The notes below the pieces were generated by a model. The model was not told the origin of the DNA. It worked only from the letters and a program-made list of their open reading frames with translations, and did no database searches. DNA of 64,000 bases from Welwitschia mirabilis (taxonomy: Eukaryota; Gnetophyta; Gnetopsida; Welwitschiales), in assembly GCA_051453625.1 (NCBI GenBank), contig JBOZIK010000001.1, positions 122,053,466-122,117,465 of the forward strand, given 5' to 3'. Made by a program: the position numbers and the translations under genes. This document shows, in pieces, positions 12,091 to 23,401 of this stretch (its first letter is position 1; each line of letters opens with the position of its first letter).

Positions 12091-13690
12091 TGCATCTTAT
12101 TTAAAACAAGTTAACTTCAAATTGATTATATTCTTACCTTATAAAAAAGTATATTCTAATGTCTCAATTGAGATTTTTGATCTAAATAATAAGGAAAATA
12201 TAAAGGTTAATGAATAATAATTAAAACTCTAAATTGTCATTTTACCATGAATATGATAGAAGTAATTGGTTTGAAAGATCCCCTTAATTAAGAGGAGCTC
12301 TTTCCTTTATCATCATCTAAATGATTTATTAGTTAGATCCTTTGGTTAACTTATTCTATTACTTCATCATCTACTTACTTAGTTTTATGCTAAAATTCAT
12401 TTGAATTATTATAGAAGTACTTTTAATTTTGGATGCTTATAGTGATAAATATTGGATTTGAGGCCCATGTCTATAAATGTCAATACCTACGATGTTTTAC
12501 TTAAGCATTAATTATGTTAGATCTAACACTTGTATTGAGCTATATACTTGTTAATTTACCTTGCTAATGATCACTTAATATAAAATTTTTTAGTTAATGG
12601 ATGTAGTAATATACTTTCTATTCAAAAAAAGAAAAAACAGAAGGGAAAAAATGAAGAGAAAGAAAATAAATCCCATGATGTCCTATTACCAACATCTTAG
12701 AAAAATGTTTTCTAAGAGGGGCCTTTCATAGTGTAATATGGTATCTATGGAAAATCCACCAAAGTGTTAATTGGATATGATCTAGCTTCAACTTGTAGGT
12801 CCTTAGTCTTGTGCTAGTTATTATAGTTCCTCATCATCGTCAATGGTATTTCTAAACACTCCATTAACTTAATAAAAATTAAAATCATAGTGATTATTAG
12901 ATGGTGGATTAATAAGATTTCATTCACTATTATAGTTACTAATTAGATTGAATTATAGTTATATCATTACATAGATACTTTACAATATAATCATTAGATG
13001 TTATCTTAATCTCTATTATTTTTGTATGATGTTCTATGTTGCTTAATATTAAACTAAACATTTTTAGTATTAAGTATTTTTATGACATATACTAATGGAT
13101 CTTACTAGATTAGCATTTAGAATGTAGTTAGTTAATATTCTTCATGTATTCATTTTTGTCCATTTACAATTAATATTTTCATGGTGATTTTTTACTTATT
13201 TCAAAGTCATACTTGCACTTACTAACTTAACTTGCTCTTTTTCAAGAATTTAGTCTTTAATCCATCCTTGATCATCTTCTTCTTTTATCATCTATTTCAT
13301 ATTTGTTTTACTTTTTACATCATCCTTTGTTCACTTTGTTTTCATTTCCTTTTTTATTTTCTTTTCATATTTTCATCTTCTATGTACTTTCTTGTGGATG
13401 ATCTCGTACCCTTGATGCATCTTTTTTAATCTTTTAAATGCTAAAGTACTTTGTTCTTATTCTATCGATGTTTTAACTTATAATGCATGGATTACTCTAG
13501 TGGATTAATAATTTATACGAAACTTTTAAGAAGTAATACATTAGGTCTTTTAAAAATACATTTTTATGTGGAATTATGTTTGTCATAAACTCAAATCATA
13601 TGTTTGAAAATAATGGATATATTTTTGTAATGATCTTTTTAAATGAGATACACTTTATATTTAATAACATAATTATCTTGAAGTATTATC
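12091..13690 (+). other. Gypsy-B C-terminal tail and 3' untranslated region
   Basis: SNVSIEIFDLNNKENIKVNE near 12150-12215 matches the tail of gypsy pol (GAVEI...FKVNG.RLK). The following DNA parallels that of Gypsy-F: CCATGATGTCCTATT occurs here near 12674 and in Gypsy-F near 37719, and blocks near 13080-13200 match 38100-38230. The ORF at 13232-13429 is T-rich filler, not a gene. Confidence 0.6.
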
Positions 13691-13949
13691 TTTCATCTCC
13701 TATTCAAGTTCGCTAGCTTCTATGCCTTTCCACTTACTTTATTAGGGATTGATAAGCTCTCAGTAAGTGAATACATAAGATGACCAACTTGGCCATATTT
13801 AATGATGGTTTTGAGCATGGTTACAAGAACTTTTAATATGATTAATGATTCAAATTAAGAATTTTTCATGTGAAGGACTCAAGAAAATAAATTAAGCATA
13901 ATTTGGATTACAATATAGTAATTATGAAGTATTTGATAAAACAACTAAA

Positions 13950-14099
13950 TTTCACCTACCACTAGAAGACATAACATTAGAGGACAAAGCACTAGAGGAG
14001 TAAGCAATTATATGCCATCTACAACCAGGTTTCACCTACCACTAGAGGATGAAGCATTAGAGAATAGAGTACTAGATAACATAACATTAGATGATAAAG
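13950..14099 (+). repeat. 15-bp minisatellite in two blocks, coding-like LEDKA units
   Basis: Consensus CACTAGAGGACAAAG, exactly 15 bp. There are three units at 13960-14004 and four units at 14040-14099. Each block is introduced by TTTCACCTAC, and the two introductions are exactly 80 bp apart. Because 15 is a multiple of three, one frame reads as five-residue units: LEDIT, LEDKA, LEE.. in block one and LEDEA, LENRV, LDNIT, LDDKA in block two. It lies between Gypsy-B and an LTR end. Whether it was ever translated is unknown. Confidence 0.85.
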
Positions 14100-14199
14100 C
14101 TAATGGATGACAAAAAATCAACTAGTGTCTTTAGCTAAAATTATAATGTAATCATTTTAATTAGTCCTTTAGTTAAAGTAGTTTACCATTCAAACCTAC

Positions 14200-14515
14200 A
14201 TAATCCTAATAGGCCTTATATTTTCCCCATCATTTTAGCATTAAAAATTCTTATAACATTGGAGCATTTTAGGGTAAGAAAGCCATCTACTTATCATAAT
14301 AGCTACACTTAATGTTGGACTAAGTATCCTCCACTAAGGGGTAATTTCTTGTAAGTGGTTGCATGAAAGTATGTTTTAATTAATAAAGTGTGGTTTTTTC
14401 TCTTAATTAGATCTCACTTTTTCTTTCTTATATCTTTTATTGGTGTTAATTTAGTACTACAATAGATTACATATGATATTGATATGGGGTATAAGGGCCT
14501 ACTTAGATAATAACA
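14200..14515 (+). repeat. Probable LTR 3' end (unplaced element)
   Basis: Sequence up to AATAACA at 14515 has the features of an LTR R/U5 region and is followed at once by a Met-tRNA primer site. The left boundary is undefined and no partner LTR was recognised. The minisatellite just upstream may lie within this LTR. Confidence 0.5.
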
Positions 14516-14518
14516 AGT

Positions 14519-14530
14519 TGGTATCATTGG
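14519..14530 (+). promoter_or_regulatory. Primer binding site (initiator Met-tRNA type)
   Basis: TGGTATCATTGG follows the LTR end by three bases and shares its first eight bases with the usual TGGTATCAGAGC. Confidence 0.6.
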
Positions 14531-14984
14531 TTAAGTTGGTTGTATTTACTTCATTTTAATGTTCATTGCATTGTATTTTCCACTTCCATTTCATGTCATT
14601 CATTTCATTTCATTATTTTAATTATTAATTTTATCTCACTTAATTAGAAAAAATACCAAGAATAATTTGTTTTTCTTTTGAAATAAAATAATATTTCTAA
14701 TACTTTGATTGCTTCATCAGTTTAAGACCTTGGGTTGTATTCTATACTAGCATGTATCTTAAGCTAAGAACAAGTTAAATTACTAAAGTAAAGATATATC
14801 TCTAATGCCCAGCTGAGATACAATAAATAACTAAGAATATGAACATGTTTAAAATGAAACCAAGTTTAAACATAAGTGAGGGAGAAAATTTCACTTAATT
14901 CGATTGTAAGCCTTAGCATTATGAAATTTGACAAAAAGGACATATTTATTAATATCGTTTACTCATTATAAACCTTTCAAAGTT
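14531..14984. other. No feature recognised
   Basis: AT-rich sequence downstream of the primer site. No gag or other domain could be read on either strand. Confidence 0.4.
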
Positions 14985-15330
14985 ACTATCACATTTTTGA
15001 GTTACACTTTCTAAAAACAAATCTTGTTTCCTAGAGAAATATAATATCTAGAAGAATCCTCTTTCATCTTAAAGTTGAAACTTTGGCTAAAATTTTGCAT
15101 ATCACTTTGGGAAGAGTAACTAAAAATCACTTACTAACTTGAGTAAGGTCATCTAATTTGAAAAAATCTAATAACTCCTTCATTTAAATAATCACCTAAA
15201 AATGCTATAGTTATTTCTTCATGATGATAATGAACTTTAATAAATTTAACTAAAAAGCCATCATATCCTAGAGCTTTACCATTACTCATTTGAAAGTAAG
15301 CTTATTTTAGTTCATTTATAGTAATGTTAT
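14985..15330 (-). pseudogene. LINE (L1-type) reverse transcriptase relic
   Basis: Minus-strand translation gives ITINELK, then SNGKALGYDGFLVKFIK near 15254-15283, matching the plant L1 RT hallmark (EI..A......GKAPGPDGF...F). After an internal deletion, LPKV is joined to ICKILAKVSTLR and then LLDIIFL and ETRFVF, matching YKI..KVLA.RL..........Q.AFV. The relic stops shortly before the left end of Copia-C, which may have inserted into or beside it. The YADD-type active site is not present. Confidence 0.7.
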
Positions 15331-15382
15331 CTTTTAACATTCACGACATAGTCAAAGTACTCAAGTTGAAGAAGGATAAATT

Positions 15383-16628
15383 TGAAGAATCTAAAATCCT
15401 AAAGAGGAGGAAGAGGAGTGAATAGGATTTAACAAAAATAAATTAATTCAAAAACTATCTCCATAAAGTATTAAATACTGAAAATATTTGTGCATATGAA
15501 ATACCAAAAATGATCTGAAAGAAAAATAGCTGAAAATAGAAAATACTAATAGAGATAGATACATGATTTATAGTATTTTAGAAAACCCCCTACTCCACTC
15601 TCAGTAATTAGCTTCTATTCAAGATTGATTAGGATCTTTGTTGCTCACTTTCTAGGTATCTCAGGTTCACCTATAATCTTTTTATAATTAGACTTTTTAT
15701 AGGCTTAATTTCAATCTTTCAAGAGAATGCTTTTTGATGTTAATAGTATGTTATAATGCATAGGATTCACTAGATTTGAGGTATAAAAATGATAGTAATA
15801 CACTATCTAAAATGATATCATAAATTCAAGTATGTACAGTACAGACTGATTGACTAAAGGACTAATAATAAAAAAGATGCTCATTAAATTTTTAGTTAAG
15901 TGGTATAATGATTTTAATGGCTCAAAAATATATAAGATATACATTCTAGGATTTTACAAGTAGATCTAATTCTCTAGCTGATAAAAACAAAAAGGTAACA
16001 GCTAGAAAAATCCCATTTCTGTCATGATGGGTCAACCCTTGAAATGTCCGGTCGACTCCATTGAGTGTTGTCACTGTACTTGATCAACCTGATTTCCTTC
16101 CAGTAAATCTAGAATTTTTATGTCTTCATATCTAATCAACTCCATCTGAGATCTAGTTGACTACATATTCAATCAAGTGCATTTTAATTTGGTTGACCCT
16201 GTAAGAAGAAAAGTAAAAAACAACATGTTTAGCCTAGATCTGATCGATCCCTCAGTAATCCGGTCAACTCTTTGATGATAAAGTTAAAAACATTTTTAGT
16301 CTAGATCTAGTTAACCCCTTAATAATCTGGTCAATCTCTTGATGATCAGATGTGATGAACAATTGTGCAGGTCTAGTTGACCACTCAAGAACCTAGTCAA
16401 CCCCTGAGTGATAAGATTCCAATACTTCTTAGTATAAGTTCAGTCAACTCCTTAGGAATCCTGTCAAACCTTTGAGTAACTGTAACGTATCAAGTTCAAG
16501 CAAGGCTAGTGATAAATGTTTATTACTTGTAACCTATAAGAATTAATATTTTATTTAAGAAATACAACACATTTTGCTATACCCAAAAATATTAGTTTAA
16601 CATCAACATGACAAAGTATAACTTGATA
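15383..16628 (-). repeat. Copia-C left (3') LTR
   Basis: Aligns along its length with 23416-24619. It starts TGAAGAATCT on the plus strand and ends CTTGATA. The outermost bases have decayed from TG/CA. It contains about 15 GTCGAC-like motifs at 16028-16480. Confidence 0.85.
16028..16480. promoter_or_regulatory. Array of GTCGAC-like motifs in Copia-C left LTR
   Basis: About 15 copies of a motif of the form (T/C)NGGTCGAC(C/T)C recur every 20-50 bases, as GTCGAC, GTCAAC, GTTGAC, GTTAAC, ATCGAT or near variants. The right LTR has the matching array. Conserved palindromic motifs in Sirevirus LTR control regions are known from the literature. A transcription-factor role here is inference. Confidence 0.7.
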
Positions 16629-16630
16629 AT

Positions 16631-17068
16631 ATTCCCCTTTGACATTGATGGCAAACTATACTTAGTTGAAAATATATCTTCCACTTTGACATTAATGGCA
16701 AACTATACTTAGTTGAAAATACTAATTAGAAAACTTCAAATTCCATTATATTTATGAAAGATTATTGAGCACATTTATCCAAGTTAAGAATTCATAATGG
16801 TTTTTCAAAAAGAGTCATATATATAAATGAAGAAAGTATAATTCATGAGATATATAATATTCATTAATAGAGATGAAAAAAGTATAGTTTATGGGAAATA
16901 TAATATGCACTAAAAGATAAGACAAGATGATACTAAATGCATTTCAATTAATTAGTTTTAAGTACTACAATAGAAGGATACTTATAAAAGAGTAATTACA
17001 ATTGAGAATAACTGACAAGTAATACTAAGAATAACTAATAATACAACTAATATTTCTCCCCCTTTTAA
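16631..17068 (-). promoter_or_regulatory. Three polypurine-tract-like sites of Copia-C
   Basis: On the minus strand AAAGGGGAATA (16631-16641) abuts the 3' LTR and is the expected plus-strand primer. A 47-bp tandem duplication (16632-16678, 16679-16725) yields a second, damaged copy near 16678-16690. A third, well-kept copy, TTAAAAGGGGGAGA, lies at 17055-17068. All three follow a conserved lead-in resembling CATTGATGTCAAA. Repeated purine tracts are consistent with what is reported for Sireviruses. Confidence 0.7.
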
Positions 17069-17099
17069 CATCAATGAGAAAAGGAAAAAAAAGAAAATA

Positions 17100-18120
17100 A
17101 TAAGAACAACTAAAAAACAATAGAGATAATACGAAATTAATTTGATTCTTCCTCTTCTTCTTCCTCCTTAGATTCTTCTTTAGAATCTAGATCTTCTTTC
17201 TTCCTCTTCTTATTTAGTTACCTTTTGAGTAGAGCTACCAGCTTCCTTAGAAGTATCAGCAATCTTGTACCCTATTGTAATAAGAACCCTTTTCATGTGC
17301 CGAGTATAGGAATTTAACCTCTTTAGGTATGAAAGAATTTCTTCAGGACATATCTACTTTAGATAAGAAGACTTGAAATATTTCTTAGATCTAGAGAAAA
17401 TATGCATGCAGAATAGGGTTGCACATCCAATAAAAGACATAGAGTTAAAGTTTCTAGCTTGAGGTATATTTGGACTCTAAATGATGACATATATTTGTTA
17501 ATAAAACAAAGTAAGGAAGAGATCTAGTTTTATGATACTCTAACTGAGAAAACATATTTTTAAGAATAATGGCCAGAGCATTAGTAGAATGATCAATTCC
17601 TACCAAATACAACAGATAAGCCCAATAGTTAGAAGTCTCATCACAATGACCCACAAGAGGTAAGAAATTATAAGTAAAAACAAAATGGAGAAAATAGTAT
17701 TTTGGGGTAAGGCAGGTGGTGGAAAGGGTGATTTTTCACAGAATGAGCTTATCATAGAGTTACTTGGTGACCTCTTCCTTATCTTATATGGAGTCATGCA
17801 GGGGCCAAAACTCCTTATGATCTCATCTAAGGAGATGTGTGAGAAAGGTTATCACATTTGTGGTAACTCTAATATTTTCTCCCAAAACAAGGGTTGAAGG
17901 GTAGAGGAATCAACATTAAAATAAGTATTACAATAAAACATACAAGTAAGAAAAGGATAGGCTAACTTATAGATATTAAGAAAGTAAGATAGATCAAGTT
18001 TATTCAACAGCCTTATCACATCCCTTAGCTCTCTAAGTTCCACAAAAGCAATAAGCCTTTCTTAATAAATATTATTAAACTTCTCTGAGAATCTATTCAA
18101 AAACCTTATCTAACATTCTA
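17100..18120 (-). pseudogene. Copia-C extra ORF downstream of RNase H, PF20167-like relic
   Basis: In the minus-strand frame, a segment near 17454-17700 reads FTYNFLPLVGHCDETSNYW followed by NALAIILKNM and RSLPYFVLLT. This is the pattern of the 'putative plant transposon protein' domain (PF20167: N..LP..GH.DE..Y, then LP.G..LT..F). Further upstream, ORF 17852-18043 (LDLSYFLNIYKLAYPFLT) is in the same region. A Glu/Lys/Ser-rich tail is encoded near 17140-17215. It occupies the place where some Sireviruses carry an env-like gene. Function is unknown. Frames are broken. The overlapping plus-strand ORF at 17685-17897 is a shadow. Confidence 0.6.
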
Positions 18121-18369
18121 GAGTAAAAATACCCTGGATCTTTATTAATTGACTCCTTCTAATGATATTTTTTAAAGGGAACCCTTATCATTTGAAAGCA
18201 TATAGTACTTCCTGAAGATAAAAGAAATGAAGAGAGGTAGCTAAATCTAAGAGAGATAGGTGGACAGATGTACATGAGGAAGGTTAGGGTTCATAAAATT
18301 TTATAAAGAGGGGAAATTAAGTTAGATTAACAAAACCAAAAAAAAAATCAAATCTATTGCTTATCTCTT

Positions 18370-18590
18370 ACTTTGTAATCTTATAGGTTTGGTCAACTGG
18401 GTTATGATTCAGTTGACATGACAAGACTCAAGTCATAAAAATTTCTAAGTTCAGTTGACTAGGACTATATTCTAGTCAATCCAATTAGATTAAGGTTGAT
18501 CTCGAAAAGACCAGTGACAAAATTAAAACTGCAGTCGACTGATTTATTTTCTAGATCTAGTCGACCAAATGCAAGATTGGGTTAATTATC
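18370..18590. promoter_or_regulatory. Third GTCGAC-like motif cluster, inside Copia-C interior
   Basis: At least six GTCAAC/GTTGAC/GTCGAC-like sites occur in 220 bases, in the same style as those in the LTRs but outside them, between the extra ORF and RNase H. Confidence 0.55.
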
Positions 18591-18649
18591 CTTCCTTCAG
18601 TTAGAGGATGGAAAGACAACCTCCAGTTCATAATAGAGTCTCAAAATGT

Positions 18650-20210
18650 TTTTAAAGTTTAAGGGTTTTGTGAAAATATTAGCTAGTTATCTATCAGTGC
18701 TTAAAAAATTCATATAAATGTTGTCCTTTTATGCTTGATCTTTAAGAAAATGATGTCTTAGTTTAATGTGTTTAGTTTGAGAATATTGAGCATGATTCTT
18801 TGAGGTATTAATTGCACTAGTATTGTTATAAAATATTGGAACCTATTCAAAATTTACTTCAAAGTCTTTAAGTATTTCCTTCATCTATATAAAATGGGTA
18901 CAATAACTCTCTACTATTATATATTATGCTTCTACTATGGACAAAAAGATAGAGTTGTTCTTCTTACTTATAGATCCTATAAAGCATGACCCTAAAAGAA
19001 AATAGTTTTCATAAGTGCTTTTTCTATCATCTTTATGACTAGCCTAGTATACATCACTAAAACCTATAAGTTCAAAGGAAGTTTCCATAGGATATCATAA
19101 TCCATAGTTAATTGTGCCTTTTATATATCTTATGATACCTTTAATAGCTTAAAGGTGTGATTCCTTTGACTGAGTCTAATATCTAGCATAAATAGTAATA
19201 CTAAACATTATATCAGGTATACTTATGGTTAAATACAATAGACTTCCTATCATGCTTCTATAAAGTTTTTGATCCACATATTTTCTATATTCATCAAGAA
19301 TGACCTTACATGAAGTTGACGTAAGTGTGTTAGTGGATTTTGCATTTTCTAGTCCAAATCATTTGATCAAGTCCCTTAAGTATTTGGATTGAGATATAAA
19401 AATTCCATGTTGTGTTGGTTTGATTTAAAGACCAAAAAACATGTGAACTTTACCAAGCATACTCATTTCAAAATGTGTTGTCATAATGCTAGCAAATTCT
19501 TTAGAGAGAATCTCATTTAAGGATCCAAAAATTATGTCATCTACATAGATTTAAATGATGATAAAGTCCTTATTAAGATTTTTGATAAACAAAATTTTAT
19601 TCATAGCTTCATGAATGTAACCACTTTCATTAAGAAATGTAGCTAGTTTTTCATACCAATTCCTTGGAGTTTGTTTTAAACCATATAAAACCTTTTTGAG
19701 TCTATATGCATGGTTTGGTTTGTGTGGATCTATGAGACCTTGATGTTGTTTTACATAAACTGTTTCATTGAGAATTCCATTTAGAAAGGNNNNNNNNNNN
19801 NNNNNNNNNNNNNNNNNNNNNNNNNNNNNNNNNNNNNNNNNNNNNNNNNNNNNNNNNNNNNNNNNNNNNNNNNNNNNNNNNNNNNNNNNAGAAAGGCACT
19901 TTTCACATCCATCTAAAAGACTTTAATATTTTTAAACACTGTATAAGATAGAAACATTCTAATGCTATCTAGTCTAGCCACTAGAGCAAATGTATCATCT
20001 ATATCTAGTCCTTTAATTTGGTTGTATTCTTGGGCCACTAATCTTATGTTATTCTTAATCACATTATTTTATTCATCAATATTTTTCTTAAAGATCCATT
20101 TTGTTCCAATTACATTTTGGTCTTTTGGTCTTTCTAAAAGTTTTCAAACATCATTTCTTTTGAATTGTTGAAGTTTAACTTATATAACCATTATCCATTT
20201 TACAAGAGAT
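18650..20210 (-). pseudogene. Copia-C reverse transcriptase and RNase H relic
   Basis: Minus-strand reading gives MDVKSAFLNGILNETVYVKQ at the RT core, crossing the gap at 19790-19889. KKVLYGLKQTPRNWYEKL follows, then the active-site motif YVDDIIFG at about 19524-19547, with both Asp intact. RNase H follows with IPDIMFSITIYARY, then GFSDVY and a catalytic Asp, then NTSAINTSKN and HTKHIKLRHHF near 18730-18800. Only scattered stops interrupt it, making this the best-kept polymerase relic in the first half of the window. The ORF at 19962-20171 is antisense noise. Confidence 0.9.
19790..19889. other. Assembly gap, 100 N, apparently spurious
   Basis: The last seven bases before the gap and the first seven after it are both AGAAAGG. 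Merging them gives an uninterrupted RT reading frame, so no sequence needs to be missing. Confidence 0.85.
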
Positions 20211-20214
20211 TTTG

Positions 20215-21330
20215 CCTCTTCAAGCCTTTTAGGTTTAAGTTGAGAGACATAATAAATGTGGGCACAAAAACTTTTAAGAGAGCTTCTTATTTATATTTTT
20301 GAGCTAACATCTCTAACGATGGACTCTAGTGGATGATCTTTTAGCTCTTTGAATGTTTTGGAAGTGACTTTTTGAGATGGCTCTTCTTCCTTTTCGGTTG
20401 TTACTTCTTTTATTATGAAGGTATTTGGAGTTAGATTTTCTTCACCATTTTAATAAATAAGTCTTATACTAGAGTCATCTATTTGAAAATTTATAGATTT
20501 TTTCACTATTAGACTTCATTTGTTAAAAACTTGATAGGCTTTACTTCTAGTTGAGTATCTTAAAAAGATTGCTTCATCAATTTTGGATTTAAATTTGCTC
20601 AAATGTTCTCTATTCTTTAAGATAAAGCATTTACTCCCAAATACTTTAAATTATGAAACATTTGGTTTTCTTCCTTTCTAAATCTTATAGAGGATTTTAT
20701 CCATACTTGGTCTTAGGTAGACTCTATTGATAATGTAGCAAGTAGTGCTTACTGCTTTAGCCTAAAATGTTTTAGAAATTCCCTTATCATTTAGCATTGT
20801 TCTTGTTATTTCTTAAAGGACTTGGTTTTTCCTCTCTACAATTCCATTTTGTTGAGAATCTTCAGGCTTCAAAACTGATGTTCTACACCATTGCCTACAC
20901 AATAATTCTAAAAAAAAGATTTTCAAATTCTCCTTCATGATCACTTCTAATTTTTTTAATAATGGTGTATTCTTTCTCATTTTAAATGTTGTTATAGATT
21001 TCAACATAGATTTTAAAAATTTTGGCTTTGTTTCCTAAGAAAGTAATCCAAGTAAATCTAGAGTAGTCATCAATCATAGTCAAGCTATAGCACTTTCCTC
21101 TTAGACTTTTAATTTGAGCAAGACCCACCAAGTCCATGTGAATAGGTTTAAGTGGAAATATTGAGAATATTAGATTTTTACTTTTGTGAGAAGTTCTAAC
21201 TTATTTTCCTTTTTGAAAAGAATCACATAGCCCATGTTTTTCAATGTTAATCTTGGAATTCATTTTACAATCTCCTTTTTAATAATGGTTTTGAGATGAT
21301 CATAGTTTACATGTCCTAATCATTGGCATC
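20215..21330 (-). pseudogene. Copia-C integrase relic
   Basis: The region starts (minus strand) with a GAG-pre-integrase remnant, LGHVNYDHLKTIIKKEIV, near 21245-21310. The core follows and ends with QQNGIVERKNQVL at 20823-20862, in which the third catalytic residue (Glu, 20834-20836) is retained. ITRTMLNDKGI and CYIINRVYLRPSM are the usual continuation. ORF 20813-21007 is a real fragment of this domain, not a separate gene. Confidence 0.85.
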
Positions 21331-21399
21331 ATATTTATTCTTCATTAATACAATAAAAATAACAAATATATAAAGATTAATCAATGTTGTAAACATTAT

Positions 21400-21705
21400 C
21401 TATTCTATTTTATTTAAGAAGATCATTTGTTTTACGATGTCTAACTTCACACTTCTGACTATTAAAAATAACTTTATGATCTTTATTACAAATTTGACTA
21501 ATAACCAGTAAATTATGTTTAAGACCATTTACATATAAAACTTCATTAATCTTATGCATGTTACCTCCACTAATTCTCCCAATCTATTCAATATTTGCTT
21601 TTTCATTTTCACCAAATATTATTTCTTCTCTATTAAAGTCATCCACATGTTGAAATCTTGATTTTTCACCTATCAAGTATTGAGAAAAATCACTATCCAA
21701 GTATC
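21400..21705 (-). pseudogene. Copia-C protease relic
   Basis: WYLDSDFSQYLIGEKSRF on the minus strand matches the Sirevirus retropepsin start WYLDSGCSRHMTG. Catalytic Asp is kept, but the Gly of DSG is Asp (21690-21698). VNGLKHNLLVISQICN follows, matching the usual V..LKHNLLS.SQ.CD. Confidence 0.8.
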
Positions 21706-23395
21706 AAAAAGTTCCATTTAATACTTTAAAAGCTATTTAGATTAATAAACTTTTCAATTTATCATCCCTCATACACTTAGTTCATTTTGACTATTATGGT
21801 ACACATTCCATTGGGATAAATTTGAATGAAAAAGTCCTAACCAAATTTAAGAAGAGCATTAAACTTCTAGAATTGAAAAATAATTTTGAATGACCTTTCT
21901 TCCAAAAAAATGACATGTAATTTTTGATACATAGTTATTTTGTCATATTATCCAATTTAATTGATTGCGTGATTTTTGAGAGATGAAGCCAACTAGTCTT
22001 TGTATTACAAGAATTTGTTTTAATTTATTTAAACTATTTGAAAATTTATTTACAAAGTGAGATAAGCTTTTTACCTATTAAGTAAGTTTAGAGGTTTTTC
22101 TTTAAATCATCTTATACTTTGTCTCCAAATCTTTCTTTTCCTTATTCAAAGCCTTTACTATCTTGTTTAGTTCATTGATTTGTTTTGCCAATTCTTTATG
22201 TTTTGAATAGAGTTCTTGACAAGTATCTTCCTACTCCTTTTGATATTCTTCGATAAGATCTAGATAATCTAGTTTTATTGAGTAAGGCATGTTTCTTATG
22301 GGAGGGACTATTACCATAAAAGAAAGTCTTCTCTCTCCATTTGACTATTGGCTTGAGCTACTATCATCTTCTTAATCTACGTTATTTCAAGTGGAAATGA
22401 AGGATGATATCTTAGAGTTCCTCTGATCTCTTCTATTATTTAGACATTTCTTTACAACATCTCCATATCCTTTATAGGCATAGCATTGGATGTCCTTTTC
22501 TTTTTCTAAATCTCTTCTTAGTTTTGAATGACCTCTATTTGATCCCTTACTTAGTTTACCTTCTCTCTTTCTTTTGTGCAAGAATATTTTAAATCTCCTT
22601 GCTAAAGGAACAACCTCATCCACATCAACGACTTCATCTAATTTTCCAAATTTGAACTTTTCTTACATACTTTTGAATGCAAGACATTTTTTTTTAAATC
22701 TTTAGAAAACTTTAACTCATAAGTTTGAAGGTTACCTTAAAGTTCCTCAAGTGCCATTCAATTAATGTTTTTGCTTTCCTCGATGGCTATGACCTTTGAC
22801 TTAAAGTGTTTTGGGAGAGATCTTAGAACTTTTTATATAATTATTTATTCATCCATTTTATTACTTAGACTTGCCATATAGTTTACTATGTCTGTTAGTT
22901 TAGCAAATAACTCTTATAGAGTCTCTTCTTCATCCACACGAATATCTTTAAACTTGAAGATAAGAATTTGTAGCTTTACCTGCTTTATAGTATATGTTCC
23001 TTTATGTGTCATTTCAAGAATATCCCAAGTTTTTTTGACATGTTCATAGTTTACAATCCTCTTGAATTTAACTACACACATAGCACAAAAACTAGCATTA
23101 ACGTCATAGGTATCTAGGATATCCTTGGCTTTGTTAGTATAAGTCCATTAGTCTCAAGATTTTTTACCACTATTGTGGTTCCATTACTATCAATTTTGGA
23201 AAATGTGAACATGACATATTTATTGTAGATTACCTCCTCTATATCTATATCTAAGGATCTAAGGAAGATTCTCATATGTTCCTAGCATAATTTATCCCAT
23301 CAAACATAGGTGGTCTTTTAGTAGATAGGTCATCAAAAGGATTACTCATATTTAGAGTTCAAGAGTCTAGATCTATTAGGATCTACCAAAGACTC
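21706..23395 (-). pseudogene. Copia-C gag relic
   Basis: N-terminal reading includes PPMFDGINY near 23300 and KVLRSLPKHFKSKVIAIEES with LEEL, TYEL near 22690-22850, the plant UBN2-type gag domain. A zinc knuckle at 22444-22485 reads CYAYKGYGDVVKKC: the second Cys is Tyr and the His is Asp, so it could not bind zinc normally. A coiled coil rich in Lys and Glu (LAKQINELNKIVKALNKEKK) lies near 22120-22270. The ORF at 22387-22623 is the knuckle-bearing fragment. Confidence 0.85.
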
Positions 23396-23401
23396 AACCT
23401 T

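Larger units (their letters stand above)
8941..13690 (+). mobile_element. Gypsy-B: decayed Ty3/gypsy element without recognised LTRs
   Basis: Plus-strand relics appear in Ty3/gypsy order: protease, reverse transcriptase, RNase H, integrase. A C-terminal tail and 3' untranslated region follow that resemble the corresponding part of Gypsy-F. No flanking LTR pair was identified, so both ends are uncertain. The wording of the domains (IDFRKL, NGYSGYNQ, YTDN, DFIGP, NGQA.NSNREIK) is typical of plant Athila/Tat-like gypsy elements. Many stops and frameshifts show long inactivity. Confidence 0.85.
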
